DNA of 7,176 bases from Rhodobiaceae bacterium (lineage in GTDB: Bacteria > Pseudomonadota > Alphaproteobacteria > Micropepsales > Micropepsaceae). The notes under the pieces were generated by a model, which was not told the origin of the DNA, did not search any database, and saw only the letters and a program-made list of their open reading frames with translations. The DNA is taken from positions 1 to 7,176 of the forward strand of contig VFKO01000019.1 in the NCBI GenBank assembly GCA_009885515.1, read 5' to 3'. A program made the position numbers and the translations under genes. This document shows, piece after piece, positions 1 through 5,391 of this stretch. Each line of letters opens with the position of its first letter. Position 1 is the stretch's first letter.

Positions 1-78
1 CAGACCGACGCCGAGTGCGGATACGGTAAGGGCGACCGTTGCGATTTCCCATGACCATCTACGGATGAACTTCCACAT
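1..78 (-). CDS. N-terminus of a membrane-anchored or exported protein (partial)
   Basis: A leftward reading frame starts with ATG at 78-76 and stays open to the window edge, giving 26 codons. The purine-rich stretch GGGGGAGAT (minus strand, 84-92) lies at ribosome-binding distance. The peptide begins MWKFIRRWSWE, with a basic N-terminus, and continues with a hydrophobic run (IATVALTVSALGVGL, residues 12-26). This is the pattern of a signal peptide or a first membrane helix. The alternative upstream ATG reads into a stop within nine codons, which supports this start. The rest of the protein is outside the window, so the family cannot be named. The frame is short, and chance remains possible. 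Confidence 0.5.
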   Translation of the reverse strand, partial: MWKFIRRWSWEIATVALTVSALGVGL

Positions 79-407
79 GACGCATCTCCCCCGGCGTCGC
101 CTTTGCGGCGATTCGCATTTGTGGGAGTCTATCGGGAATGGGGGGCTGGGGTGCGCTTGCGTTTCGTTGAGCGCGCTGAGTTACATAAGCCGCACGTGTC
201 CTGTTGCGGGAGGCGCCATTGATTCGCCACTTGTGCGCGGTGTCGGCTTACTTCCAGCGCTTCCCAGCGATTTACACCATCATTTCGGCCACATGACTGC
301 CTGATGATCCAGAGAACAATGACCGTGCAATTCTGCCATGTCGTGGCACAATTGCATGGAAAACTCTGCACGCCCTCCCCCTTCCGCAGAATCAAGGTGA
401 CCCGCTC
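79..407. other. Intergenic region between two divergent genes
   Basis: These 329 bases separate the leftward gene starting at 78 from the rightward gene starting at 408, so promoters for both should lie here. I see no convincing sigma-70 hexamer pair on either strand. Open frames crossing the region (for example 129-395 on the minus strand) have low-complexity, cysteine- and arginine-rich translations with no recognisable motif, and I treat them as non-coding. The one striking structure is the inverted repeat at 326-356, listed separately. A small stem (97-101 with 107-111) lies just upstream of the ribosome-binding site of the leftward gene. Confidence 0.6.
326..356. promoter_or_regulatory. 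13-bp inverted repeat upstream of the unknown gene, possible operator
   Basis: The arms TGCAATTCTGCCA (326-338) and TGGCACAATTGCA (344-356) pair at 12 of 13 positions around a 5-base centre (TGTCG). The repeat ends 51 bases before the ATG of the 408-857 gene. No T-run follows on either strand, which argues against a terminator. The size and near-perfect symmetry suit a dimeric repressor site or an RNA hairpin in a 5' leader. The role is inferred; only the symmetry is seen. Confidence 0.45.
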
Positions 408-857
408 ATGGATTTGAAAGAATTTTTGACCGGGAACGACCGAATTGACGTGATCGAGATCATCTCCTTTTCAGTATTTCCTCCAAGATTACTTCCCCCG
501 AGATTTGTAGGCCTGATTGGATTTGATGGTCGCGCCGTTTACCTCACGACGGAAATGCGTGAAATTCATGAAAGGCTTGAACTCGGAGTGCTAAAGTTCT
601 GGGAAAAAGGTGATCCCTCTAATTCGGGGACGAAGGTGTTGCTCTCTGGTGGACGTGTGCTTTCATGGAATTATCTCGCCGCTCCGGACTTTGACTTCAT
701 TTCCGGCGTGCGAATTAGGTTCGAAAGTGGGGACCTGATTATAACGGCAGGCGCTATGCCGCTATCCGTATTCGTAAGTTTTGGCGACTTTCGGATAGAG
801 GACCCAGAGTATCCGATTGACGAATACAGAATCATCAAAACAGAAGGTGCTCCGTGA
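408..857 (+). CDS. Hypothetical protein of 149 residues, AT-rich
   Basis: I do not recognise this protein. The start is well supported: AAGGTGA at 394-400 lies 7 bases before the ATG. The product is soluble, with no signal peptide or membrane segment. It is acidic towards the C-terminus (EDPEYPIDEY) and rich in alternating hydrophobic residues, for example VGLIGFDGRAVYLTTEM (about residues 34-50) and DLIITAGAMPLSVFVSFG (about 109-126), which suggests a mainly beta fold. There are no cysteines and no obvious catalytic motif. Its GC content is about 42-45% in the two 60-base lines I counted, well below the roughly 67% of a dsbB line, so transfer is plausible. It stands alone: leftward genes flank it on both sides, and a hairpin-plus-T terminator follows 18 bases after the stop. 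Small orphan proteins of this look include immunity-type proteins, but nothing here proves that. Confidence 0.75.
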   Translation: MDLKEFLTGNDRIDVIEIISFSVFPPRLLPPRFVGLIGFDGRAVYLTTEMREIHERLELGVLKFWEKGDPSNSGTKVLLSGGRVLSWNYLAAPDFDFISGVRIRFESGDLIITAGAMPLSVFVSFGDFRIEDPEYPIDEYRIIKTEGAP

Positions 858-900
858 ATTGGGTGTCAGTTAATTCGGTGACAGTCCAGCACTGCCACCG
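856..900. repeat. Cluster of short GGTGACAGT-type repeats
   Basis: Two tandem 15-base units, 856-870 and 871-885, agree at 12 of 15 positions (core AATT-S-GGTG-W-CAGT). An inverted copy of the core, ACTGCCACCG, follows at 891-900 and pairs with the second unit. A more degenerate forward copy (TTAATCACGGTCAG) may lie at 904-917. The arrangement of short direct and inverted copies in an intergenic space resembles REP-type elements. Whether it is dispersed in the genome cannot be judged from one window. Confidence 0.4.
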
Positions 901-905
901 ATTTT
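875..905 (+). terminator. Candidate intrinsic terminator of the 408-857 gene
   Basis: TCGGTGACAGT (875-885) and ACTGCCACCGA (891-901) form an 11-base-pair stem with one A-C mismatch and a 5-base loop (CCAGC), followed directly by TTTT at 902-905. It begins 18 bases after the stop codon of the upstream gene. The T-run is short. On the minus strand the hairpin is followed by ATTAAC rather than a U-tract, so it should act mainly on rightward transcripts. Confidence 0.5.
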
Positions 906-917
906 AATCACGGTCAG

Positions 918-946
918 CATACCCATTTCGCTCGCCATGGGTGATG
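918..946 (-). other. Hairpin downstream of the thioesterase gene
   Basis: ACCCAT (921-926) and ATGGGT (937-942) are perfect complements around a 10-base loop. The stem extends by CAT (918-920) with ATG (944-946) across one bulged base. Read leftward, it follows the thioesterase stop codon by 18 bases. No U-tract follows, so it is more likely a 3'-end stabiliser or part of a factor-dependent end than a classic terminator. Confidence 0.25.
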
Positions 947-964
947 CACCGCGTCGCGTAAATC

Positions 965-1759
965 CTATCGGAACCAACACAGCTGTTCCGTCGTTGCGAG
1001 CAGCGTGCCGCCCCGGCTCCACATTTTTGCGTTCGAGCCGGCGGTTGCGTGTTCGATGCGCGTTGCGATCATGTCGGAGAGGACGAAGTCGTCGCCGCAG
1101 GCGGCGAGTTCGGGTTCGGTCGCGTGGATGTAGATCGACATCGTCGTCGTCGAAGACGGACGCGGCGTCGTGCCGAGGTACCAGACGCGCGGGGGGCCGA
1201 TGTCGCAGAGGAACGCCATTTGTACGGCGTCGAGTTTGCGGCCCGAGGTTTCGCGTTGCCACATCAGCGAGCGGGTGGACGGCTTGTTGAAGGGCGGGCT
1301 GCCCAACACTGTGCGCATTTCGATGCGTTGGCCGAAGGGGCCGGGCGGGTGAAACGGTTCGATGGGTTCGGGCGGCGGGGCGCCTGGCATCTGGTCTTCG
1401 GTGAAGCGGTCGCTCTCGCGCCGGTTGGCGAGCACCATGGTCGCGGTCGCGGCAAGTTCACCCGAGGTCGCGCCTTCGACGGTGAGATCACAGCGCCAAT
1501 AGGCGAGCGAGCGGCTGGCGCCGAGGCGCTGCGCGTGGACGCTCAGAAACGAGCCGGGCGGGACGCGATTCACGAAATGCACAGTGGCGGCGGAGAGCGT
1601 GCCTTGCGCGTCCGGGTGCGCGAGCACCGCCTTCGCGAGGAGCGCCGTCGTCCAACCGCCGAACATGCCGGTATTCGCTTCGTAGTTCGGATCGGCAAGC
1701 GCGCGCCATCTGCCCTCCCCTTGCGCTTCGAGTGCGAGCGAATTGTCTAGTGCTGTCAT
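965..1759 (-). CDS. TesB-like acyl-CoA thioesterase family protein
   Basis: The 264-residue product fits the double-hotdog thioesterase family, which hydrolyses acyl-CoA to free fatty acid and CoA in the cytoplasm. The first hotdog shows the characteristic glycine-rich helix start NTGMFGGW (29-36) and the strand region FVNRVPPGSFLSVHAQRLG (62-80). The second half carries FLCDIGPPRVW (183-193), whose aspartate (D186) is a candidate active-site residue, and a C-terminal strand pair ending in LCWFR. The length is near that of TesB-type proteins. I place the start at the ATG at 1759 because GGAG (1766-1769) lies 6 bases before it. An ATG directly upstream (1762) or a TTG at 1771 would add one or four residues, but these sit too close to, or overlap, that ribosome-binding site. 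The gene is monocistronic, and its exact acyl substrate is unknown. Confidence 0.85.
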   Translation of the reverse strand: MTALDNSLALEAQGEGRWRALADPNYEANTGMFGGWTTALLAKAVLAHPDAQGTLSAATVHFVNRVPPGSFLSVHAQRLGASRSLAYWRCDLTVEGATSGELAATATMVLANRRESDRFTEDQMPGAPPPEPIEPFHPPGPFGQRIEMRTVLGSPPFNKPSTRSLMWQRETSGRKLDAVQMAFLCDIGPPRVWYLGTTPRPSSTTTMSIYIHATEPELAACGDDFVLSDMIATRIEHATAGSNAKMWSRGGTLLATTEQLCWFR

Positions 1760-2085
1760 CATGGTCTCCAAATTGGGAACGAGGTAAAACTTGTTCGGTG
1801 ATCCGTAACACCGTCACATTGGCGGGGGTTCGCGGAAATCTGCGTAACATTGAGGGTCACTTGTGTACACACGAGCCGCGCTTGGCGTCGTGCTTTCACC
1901 CGGCACGCAGACCGTTGTCCACCCAAGGCCTCGCGCGCGCCAGATGTTTTTGCAGGATATTGACAAATTCAAGTCGCAGCGGAAAGTAGAGCTTTGCAAT
2001 CAGCCCTACTCCGATTAAGGAACATATATAGAACAAGATTGCGCATTGCAAGCGGAATGTGACAATTAGCGTGTCAGCGTCAAGT
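1760..2085. other. Gene-poor stretch between thioesterase and tRNA-Leu
   Basis: This region holds the upstream region of the leftward thioesterase and the 3' flank of the leftward tRNA. I see no clear promoter. Small symmetric elements are present: CGGTG/CACCG (1796-1800 and 1809-1813), a 10-base palindrome TGTGTACACA (1862-1871), and TGACA/TGTCA (2060-2064 and 2072-2076) just past the tRNA 3' end. None is convincing alone. A leftward frame at 1896-2051 encodes a hydrophobic, membrane-like peptide but has only a TTG start and no ribosome-binding site; it is discussed under findings. I found no copy of the tRNA 3' end that would mark an integration site. Confidence 0.5.
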
Positions 2086-2170
2086 TGGTGCCCTGGGACG
2101 GAGTCGAACCGTCACATCCGAAGATACTGGATTTTGAGTCCAGCGCGTCTACCAGTTCCACCACCAGGGC
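2086..2170 (-). tRNA. tRNA-Leu (anticodon CAA)
   Basis: Read leftward, the 85-base gene folds as a class II tRNA. The acceptor stem GCCCTGG pairs with CCAGGGC, followed by discriminator A and an encoded CCA (2086-2088). The anticodon stem CTGGA/TCCAG encloses the loop CTCAAAA, giving anticodon CAA, which reads UUG leucine codons. A variable arm with TCTTCGGA follows, and the T arm is GACGG-TTCGACT-CCGTC. The D arm has GTGGAACTGGTAGACGC, as in bacterial leucine tRNAs. The tRNA is a single transcription unit with its own promoter at 2238-2265. Confidence 0.97.
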
Positions 2171-2237
2171 ACAGATTGCGGGCGTCAGTGGGCTGGACTT
2201 GGTGGTGGCCAACCCTCGGCTTAGCGCAAGGGGGCGC

Positions 2238-2265
2238 ATATTAGGGACGTGGGGGCGTTCGTCAA
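2238..2265 (-). promoter_or_regulatory. Sigma-70-type promoter for tRNA-Leu
   Basis: On the minus strand, TTGACG (2265-2260) and TAATAT (2243-2238) are separated by 16 bases. Both are one mismatch from the consensus hexamers. Transcription would start near 2231 and give a leader of about 60 bases before the tRNA 5' end at 2170. The bases after the -10 box are very GC-rich (GCGCCCCC), the kind of discriminator found at stringently controlled stable-RNA promoters. Control of that kind is inferred. Confidence 0.65.
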
Positions 2266-2337
2266 CTGAGGTTTAAGCGCTCAATGCCGCATTCATGGGT
2301 GCGTGCGGCCGGACGCGGAGCGGGTTAGTATGGCCTG

Positions 2338-2862
2338 ATGACAGAGCAAGCACTTCCGGCGCGGATGCGCGCCATTGGTCAGCACCCGCACTTTCCGGCG
2401 ATCGGAATTGCGCTGGTCAGCGTTTTGATCATTGCTGGCGCTTGGGCATTTCAGGTGTTCGGCGGGTTGGCGCCCTGCCCTTTGTGCCTGGAGCAACGGG
2501 TGCCGTGGTATCTGCTGATTGCGGTTGGCTGCGGGCTGATAGCCGCGCAACGGCTGAGTGCACCGCGTGCCGTCGTGACGGGGTTGTTTGCACTGGCGGC
2601 GCTGCTGGCGCTGTGGAGTGCCGGGCAGGGGCTCTATCATGCGGGCATCGAGTACACGTGGTGGAAAGGGCCGCCGACTTGCACGGCGGGGGGGGATGGC
2701 GTCGATCTGAACGGCGGGCTCGACAGCATTTCCTCGGCTGAGATTGTCATGTGCGATGTGGCGGCGTGGACATTGTTTGGCGTGTCGCTGGCCGGGTTCA
2801 ATGTTTTGTTTTCGCTGCTGGTGCTGGCTTTGGCTGGACTGGGCCTGAGGGGGCGACGCTGA
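2338..2862 (+). CDS. dsbB: Disulfide bond formation protein B (DsbB family)
   Basis: This inner-membrane protein re-oxidises periplasmic DsbA and hands the electrons to ubiquinone. The 174-residue sequence has four hydrophobic segments (about 20-41, 57-72, 79-96 and 145-170). The first periplasmic cysteine pair is CPLC (Cys47, Cys50), followed by Arg54 at the position of the quinone-contacting arginine of E. coli DsbB. The second pair is Cys115 and Cys139, in the long loop before the last helix. All four redox cysteines are therefore present. The length is typical. No good ribosome-binding site precedes the ATG. A TAGTAT box at 2326-2331 would start transcription at about the ATG itself, so a leaderless message is possible. 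An in-frame ATG at 2365 is the alternative start. It is the first gene of a cluster with coq7. Confidence 0.93.
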   Translation: MTEQALPARMRAIGQHPHFPAIGIALVSVLIIAGAWAFQVFGGLAPCPLCLEQRVPWYLLIAVGCGLIAAQRLSAPRAVVTGLFALAALLALWSAGQGLYHAGIEYTWWKGPPTCTAGGDGVDLNGGLDSISSAEIVMCDVAAWTLFGVSLAGFNVLFSLLVLALAGLGLRGRR

Positions 2863-3419
2863 TGGTGAAGGCAACACCGCGGTTGCCGGGGCATGGCGCA
2901 TCCGGCGGGAATCTTGCACGGATGATCCGGGTTGACCATGCGGGCGAGTATGGCGCAGTGCAGATTTATCGCGGGCAACTGGCAGTGCTGGGGCACACGG
3001 CTTGTGGTGACACAATAAAACATATGGAAGCCCAGGAGCAGGCGCACCTGCAGAAGTTCGATGCGTTGGTGGCCGAGCATGGCGTGCGGCCGACAGTTCT
3101 GTCGCCGGTGTGGAGTGTTGCAGGTTACGCGCTGGGGGCTGTCACGGCACTGCTGGGCGAGAAGGTTGCAATGGCGTGCACGGCGGCGGTGGAAGAGGTG
3201 ATCGACGAGCACTATGCCTCTCAGGTGGCGGCGCTGGCGCAGGACGGCGCGGAGCACGCTGAGTTCAAGTCAACGATCGAAGCGTTTCGGGAAGATGAAA
3301 TTGCGCATCGCGAGACTGCGATCGAGCACGGCGCGGAGGATGCGCCGGGGTATCAGGTGCTTTCGGAGGCGATCAAAACCGGCTGCAGGCTTGCCATTCG
3401 GCTGTCGGAGCGGTTTTAG
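2862..3419 (+). CDS. coq7: Ubiquinone biosynthesis hydroxylase Coq7 (demethoxyubiquinone hydroxylase)
   Basis: Coq7 hydroxylates the demethoxy-quinone intermediate in the penultimate step of ubiquinone synthesis, using a di-iron centre at the membrane surface. The 185-residue protein has the expected ligand pattern: Glu29 in RVDHAGEYGA, Glu59 and His62 in EAQEQAH, Glu111 in VEEVIDEHY, and Glu146 and His149 in EDEIAH. The spacing matches the six ligands of human COQ7 to within one residue. The ATG shares one base with the TGA of dsbB (TGATG), and GAGGGGG at 2847-2853 lies 8 bases upstream, so the two genes are translationally coupled. Longer in-frame starts inside dsbB are unlikely. Its product is the electron acceptor used by DsbB, which makes the pairing functional as well as physical. 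Confidence 0.95.
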   Translation: MVKATPRLPGHGASGGNLARMIRVDHAGEYGAVQIYRGQLAVLGHTACGDTIKHMEAQEQAHLQKFDALVAEHGVRPTVLSPVWSVAGYALGAVTALLGEKVAMACTAAVEEVIDEHYASQVAALAQDGAEHAEFKSTIEAFREDEIAHRETAIEHGAEDAPGYQVLSEAIKTGCRLAIRLSERF

Positions 3420-3421
3420 CA

Positions 3422-4033
3422 ATGGCGCCGGAGCCACTTCGGGCAAATGCTGCCAATTGTACGCGTGCGGGCGAAACCCTGGCCGCAGCGTTTGCGGATG
3501 ATCCGGTGACATGCTGGATGGGGCGGCGCGATGGCAAGCGCGACGCCGGGCGGCGGCAGATGTTCGGCTTTCTGGTTGCCAATCTGGGGTTGCCTGGAAA
3601 CGAGCTTTGGACGACGCCGGACTTTAGCGCTGCGGCCCTGTGGGTGCCGCCGGAACGGGCCGATCTGAAGCAGAGTTTGTGGCAAGAGCTGAAAATGATC
3701 CCGGCGATGATTGCGTTTGCAGGATTTGGCGGGCTGTCACGGGTGAATGACTTTCGCAAGGTGACCGAGCGCCATCACCCCAAGGGGCCGCCGCATTTTT
3801 ATCTGATGACCATCGGCGTTGATCCAAAATTTCAGGGACATGGTGTTGGATCTGCCTTGCTTGAGGCGAACCTCCGCACCATCGACACGAAGGGGCTGCC
3901 CGCCTATCTGGAATCGTCGAGCCCGAAAAATCTGCCGCTCTATCTCCGGCACGGGTTTGAAGTGGTGTCGGAGTTCAGCCCGCGCCAAGACGCCCCGCCC
4001 TTGTGGGGCATGTGGCGCGAGGCGCGCTCATGA
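3422..4033 (+). CDS. GNAT-family N-acetyltransferase
   Basis: The 203-residue protein belongs to the GCN5-related acetyltransferases, which move an acetyl group from acetyl-CoA to an amine. The acetyl-CoA pyrophosphate-binding motif is clear: IGVDPKFQGHGVGSALL (about 131-147), with QGHGVG matching Q/R-x-x-G-x-G. The C-terminal YLESSSPKNLPLYLRHGFE (162-180) is the usual strand and helix in which an N-x-x-L-Y pattern precedes the GF turn. The N-terminal half (AFADDPVTCWM, about 23-33) resembles the substrate-binding half of aminoglycoside- or small-molecule-type GNATs. The substrate cannot be predicted. It starts 2 bases after the coq7 stop, with GGAG at 3407-3410 serving as ribosome-binding site inside coq7, so it is very likely co-transcribed with dsbB and coq7. 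It converges on the parE remnant 8 bases away with no visible terminator. Confidence 0.88.
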   Translation: MAPEPLRANAANCTRAGETLAAAFADDPVTCWMGRRDGKRDAGRRQMFGFLVANLGLPGNELWTTPDFSAAALWVPPERADLKQSLWQELKMIPAMIAFAGFGGLSRVNDFRKVTERHHPKGPPHFYLMTIGVDPKFQGHGVGSALLEANLRTIDTKGLPAYLESSSPKNLPLYLRHGFEVVSEFSPRQDAPPLWGMWREARS

Positions 4034-4041
4034 CCAAACTT

Positions 4042-4327
4042 TCAAATTGTGAGCTGATCGATGTCTCGTGCGCCGTGGATGACACGCAGTATCAACACGT
4101 CGTCTTCTTCTTTGCGATATATGATTAAGTAATTCCCGAATACAATCGCTCGAATCTGCGGACCCCATTCTGACCGAAGTCGAGCGGCGGTTGGGTTTTC
4201 TCCAATTTTGATGCAGCGCTCTTTGATAGACGCGATAAACGAACAGGCCCGCTCGGGATTGTCTGTAGCTATGTAATCACCTCGCATTGAGATCGGCAAG
4301 CGCTTGTTTTCTGAATACTACGCTCAC
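4042..4327 (-). pseudogene. parE: ParE/RelE-family toxin gene, frameshifted near its N-terminus
   Basis: ParE-type toxins poison DNA gyrase, or act as ribosome-dependent nucleases in related RelE forms. The 3' part encodes GDYIATDNPERACSFIASI and ends with YLIIYRKEEDDVLILRVIHG (the HGARD end), hallmarks of ParE. The missing N-terminus lies in another frame: a GTG at 4327-4325, overlapping the parD stop by four bases (GTGA), reads MSVVFRKQALADLNA and then hits a stop. The two parts join at about 4282. The canonical pattern DL-x-x-I-x-DYIA predicts one more residue there, so a two-base deletion is the simplest explanation. Repaired, the protein would have about 95 residues, normal for the family. 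As written, only a form of at most 85 residues from a TTG at 4299 (or from ATG 4287) could be made, lacking the first strand and part of helix 1. It is probably inactive, but a sequencing error is possible. Confidence 0.7.
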
Positions 4328-4599
4328 TTTTTCCGCTTCGTGCTGGCCGATGCCGTTTTCCGGAACCGTTTCTCGAGGCTGTCAAAAGCTTGCTTGAGCG
4401 GGATGCGGGCATCATCTGAATCCGCTTCAGCAATTAAAGCGCGGATTTCCGACGCCTTCGAAAAACGGCGCCTCTCATCGTCTTCAAGCAAACGCAAGCC
4501 TGCACGAACAACTTCACTCGCGTTATTGAAGCGACCGCCCTTTACCTGCTTGACAATAAATCGTTCAAAACGATCACCCAAAGCGAAACTCTTGGCCAC
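4324..4599 (-). CDS. parD: ParD-family ribbon-helix-helix antitoxin
   Basis: ParD binds and neutralises ParE and represses its own operon. The 91-residue product has the N-terminal ribbon and helices of the family: SFALGDRFERFI (4-15) followed by GGRFNNASEVVRAGLRLLED (21-40), a close match to the typical G-R-Y-x-N-A-S-E-V-V-R-A-G-L-R-L-L-E signature. The C-terminal half (about 45-91) is charged and ends in a lysine- and arginine-rich tail, as expected for the disordered toxin-binding arm. The start codon is GTG, with GGGAG (4606-4610) 6 bases upstream. The stop overlaps the GTG of parE, the usual coupling of antitoxin before toxin. A palindromic region directly upstream (4610-4627) is a likely binding site for ParD itself. 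The antitoxin is intact although its toxin appears broken. Confidence 0.9.
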   Translation of the reverse strand: MAKSFALGDRFERFIVKQVKGGRFNNASEVVRAGLRLLEDDERRRFSKASEIRALIAEADSDDARIPLKQAFDSLEKRFRKTASASTKRKK

Positions 4600-4609
4600 T
4601 TGCCGCTCC

Positions 4610-4627
4610 CATAACTGTTATGAACAG
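4610..4627 (-). promoter_or_regulatory. Overlapping palindromes, candidate ParD operator
   Basis: CATAACTGTTATG (4610-4622) is a perfect inverted repeat around one base. CTGTT-ATG-AACAG (4615-4627) is a second perfect inverted repeat overlapping it. Both sit directly against the ribosome-binding site of parD. Short, closely spaced palindromes at this place are where ribbon-helix-helix antitoxins usually bind for autoregulation. The symmetry is seen; the binding is inferred. Confidence 0.45.
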
Positions 4628-4681
4628 ATCATACTCTAGCACTTCTGCGAACGCGCGCAAATACTGACCCCGCGGCTGAGC

Positions 4682-5302
4682 TTACGGCTCGAGCTCTGTG
4701 TCCCAGTAGAGATAGTCGGCCCAGGACTGGTGCAGATAGTTGGGCGGGAAGAGGCGGCCGTTGGTGTGAAGCAAGGTCACGGTTGGACGATGCGGACGCT
4801 GATGGGGGAACATGCCGGCCTGCTGGGGCAGCTTGCCACCTTTGAACAGATTGCAGGGCGCGCACGCGGTTACAACGTTTTCCCAGGTCGTGCGGCCGCC
4901 GCGCGAACGGGGGACGACGTGATCAAAGGTGAGATCGTTGGCGGTGCGCGTGCCGTGGCAGTACTGGCACTGAAAGCGATCACGCAGGAAGACGTTGAAG
5001 CGCGTAAAGGCCGGGTGGCGCGAGGGCTTGACGTAGGCCTTCAGCGAGACGACGGACGGCAAGCGCATCGCCAAAGAGGGCGAGTGCACGATGCGATCAT
5101 ATTGCTCGACGATGTTCACGCGGTCCATGAACACGGCCTTGATCGTGTCCTGCCATGACCACAGCGACAGCGGAAAATAAGACAGCGGCCGGAAGTCCGC
5201 GTTCAACACCAACGCGGGGTAAGCCTGCGGTGCGCGCTCAGAAGTGGCTAACACAACACTTGACCCTTTTGTGCGCGATGCCTGAAAGCGCGCTCCTTTC
5301 AT
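4682..5302 (-). CDS. HNH endonuclease-family protein
   Basis: The product has a zinc-supported HNH fold: Cys112-x-x-Cys115, then LTFDHVVPRSRGG (124-136, with Asp127-His128), TTWENV (138-143, with Asn142), and Cys147-x-x-Cys150-Asn151. These provide the metal-binding and catalytic histidine and asparagine residues of a DNA nicking or cutting domain. The segments ALVLNADFRPLSYFPLSLW (30-48) before it and NGRLFPPNYLHQSW (181-194) after it mark a conserved single-domain family that I recall as common in Alphaproteobacteria. Its cellular role is not established. The start is uncertain. I use the ATG at 5302 (206 residues), though AAGG abuts it. A GTG at 5254 gives 190 residues, nearer to the family length I remember, with AAAGGG about 9 bases upstream. 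It precedes parD on the same strand by 82 bases without a clear terminator. Confidence 0.88.
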   Translation of the reverse strand: MKGARFQASRTKGSSVVLATSERAPQAYPALVLNADFRPLSYFPLSLWSWQDTIKAVFMDRVNIVEQYDRIVHSPSLAMRLPSVVSLKAYVKPSRHPAFTRFNVFLRDRFQCQYCHGTRTANDLTFDHVVPRSRGGRTTWENVVTACAPCNLFKGGKLPQQAGMFPHQRPHRPTVTLLHTNGRLFPPNYLHQSWADYLYWDTELEP

Positions 5303-5391
5303 CCTTGTGGCGCCATGGAGTTGGCGCCCATTCCGGTTCAACCTACCTTATGGAGCCAACATCACGCAACCGAATGGGAATTTCGGCGGGA

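Noticed and set aside
129..395. Leftward 88-residue open frame in the first intergenic region
   Set aside because: The translation is rich in Cys, Arg and Trp with no family pattern, it has no ribosome-binding site, and it covers the inverted repeat and the likely promoter region.
1049..1750. Long rightward open frame of 233 codons opposite the thioesterase
   Set aside because: It is an antisense shadow of a GC-rich gene. The translation is Arg/Gly/Ala-rich, while the leftward frame shows clear thioesterase motifs and a good ribosome-binding site.
1862..1871. Palindrome TGTGTACACA
   Set aside because: Ten bases of symmetry is short, it is far from any start codon, and the flanks do not extend it.
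2060..2076. TGACA/TGTCA stem just past the tRNA 3' end, as a terminator
   Set aside because: The stem is only five base pairs with a 7-base loop and no U-tract on the tRNA strand.
1760..2170. Integration site at the 3' end of tRNA-Leu
   Set aside because: I found no second copy of the tRNA 3' end and no integrase or phage gene in the window.
2293..3257. Leftward open frames of 240 and 206 codons across dsbB and coq7
   Set aside because: They are Pro/Arg/Gln/His-rich antisense translations of two confidently identified genes.
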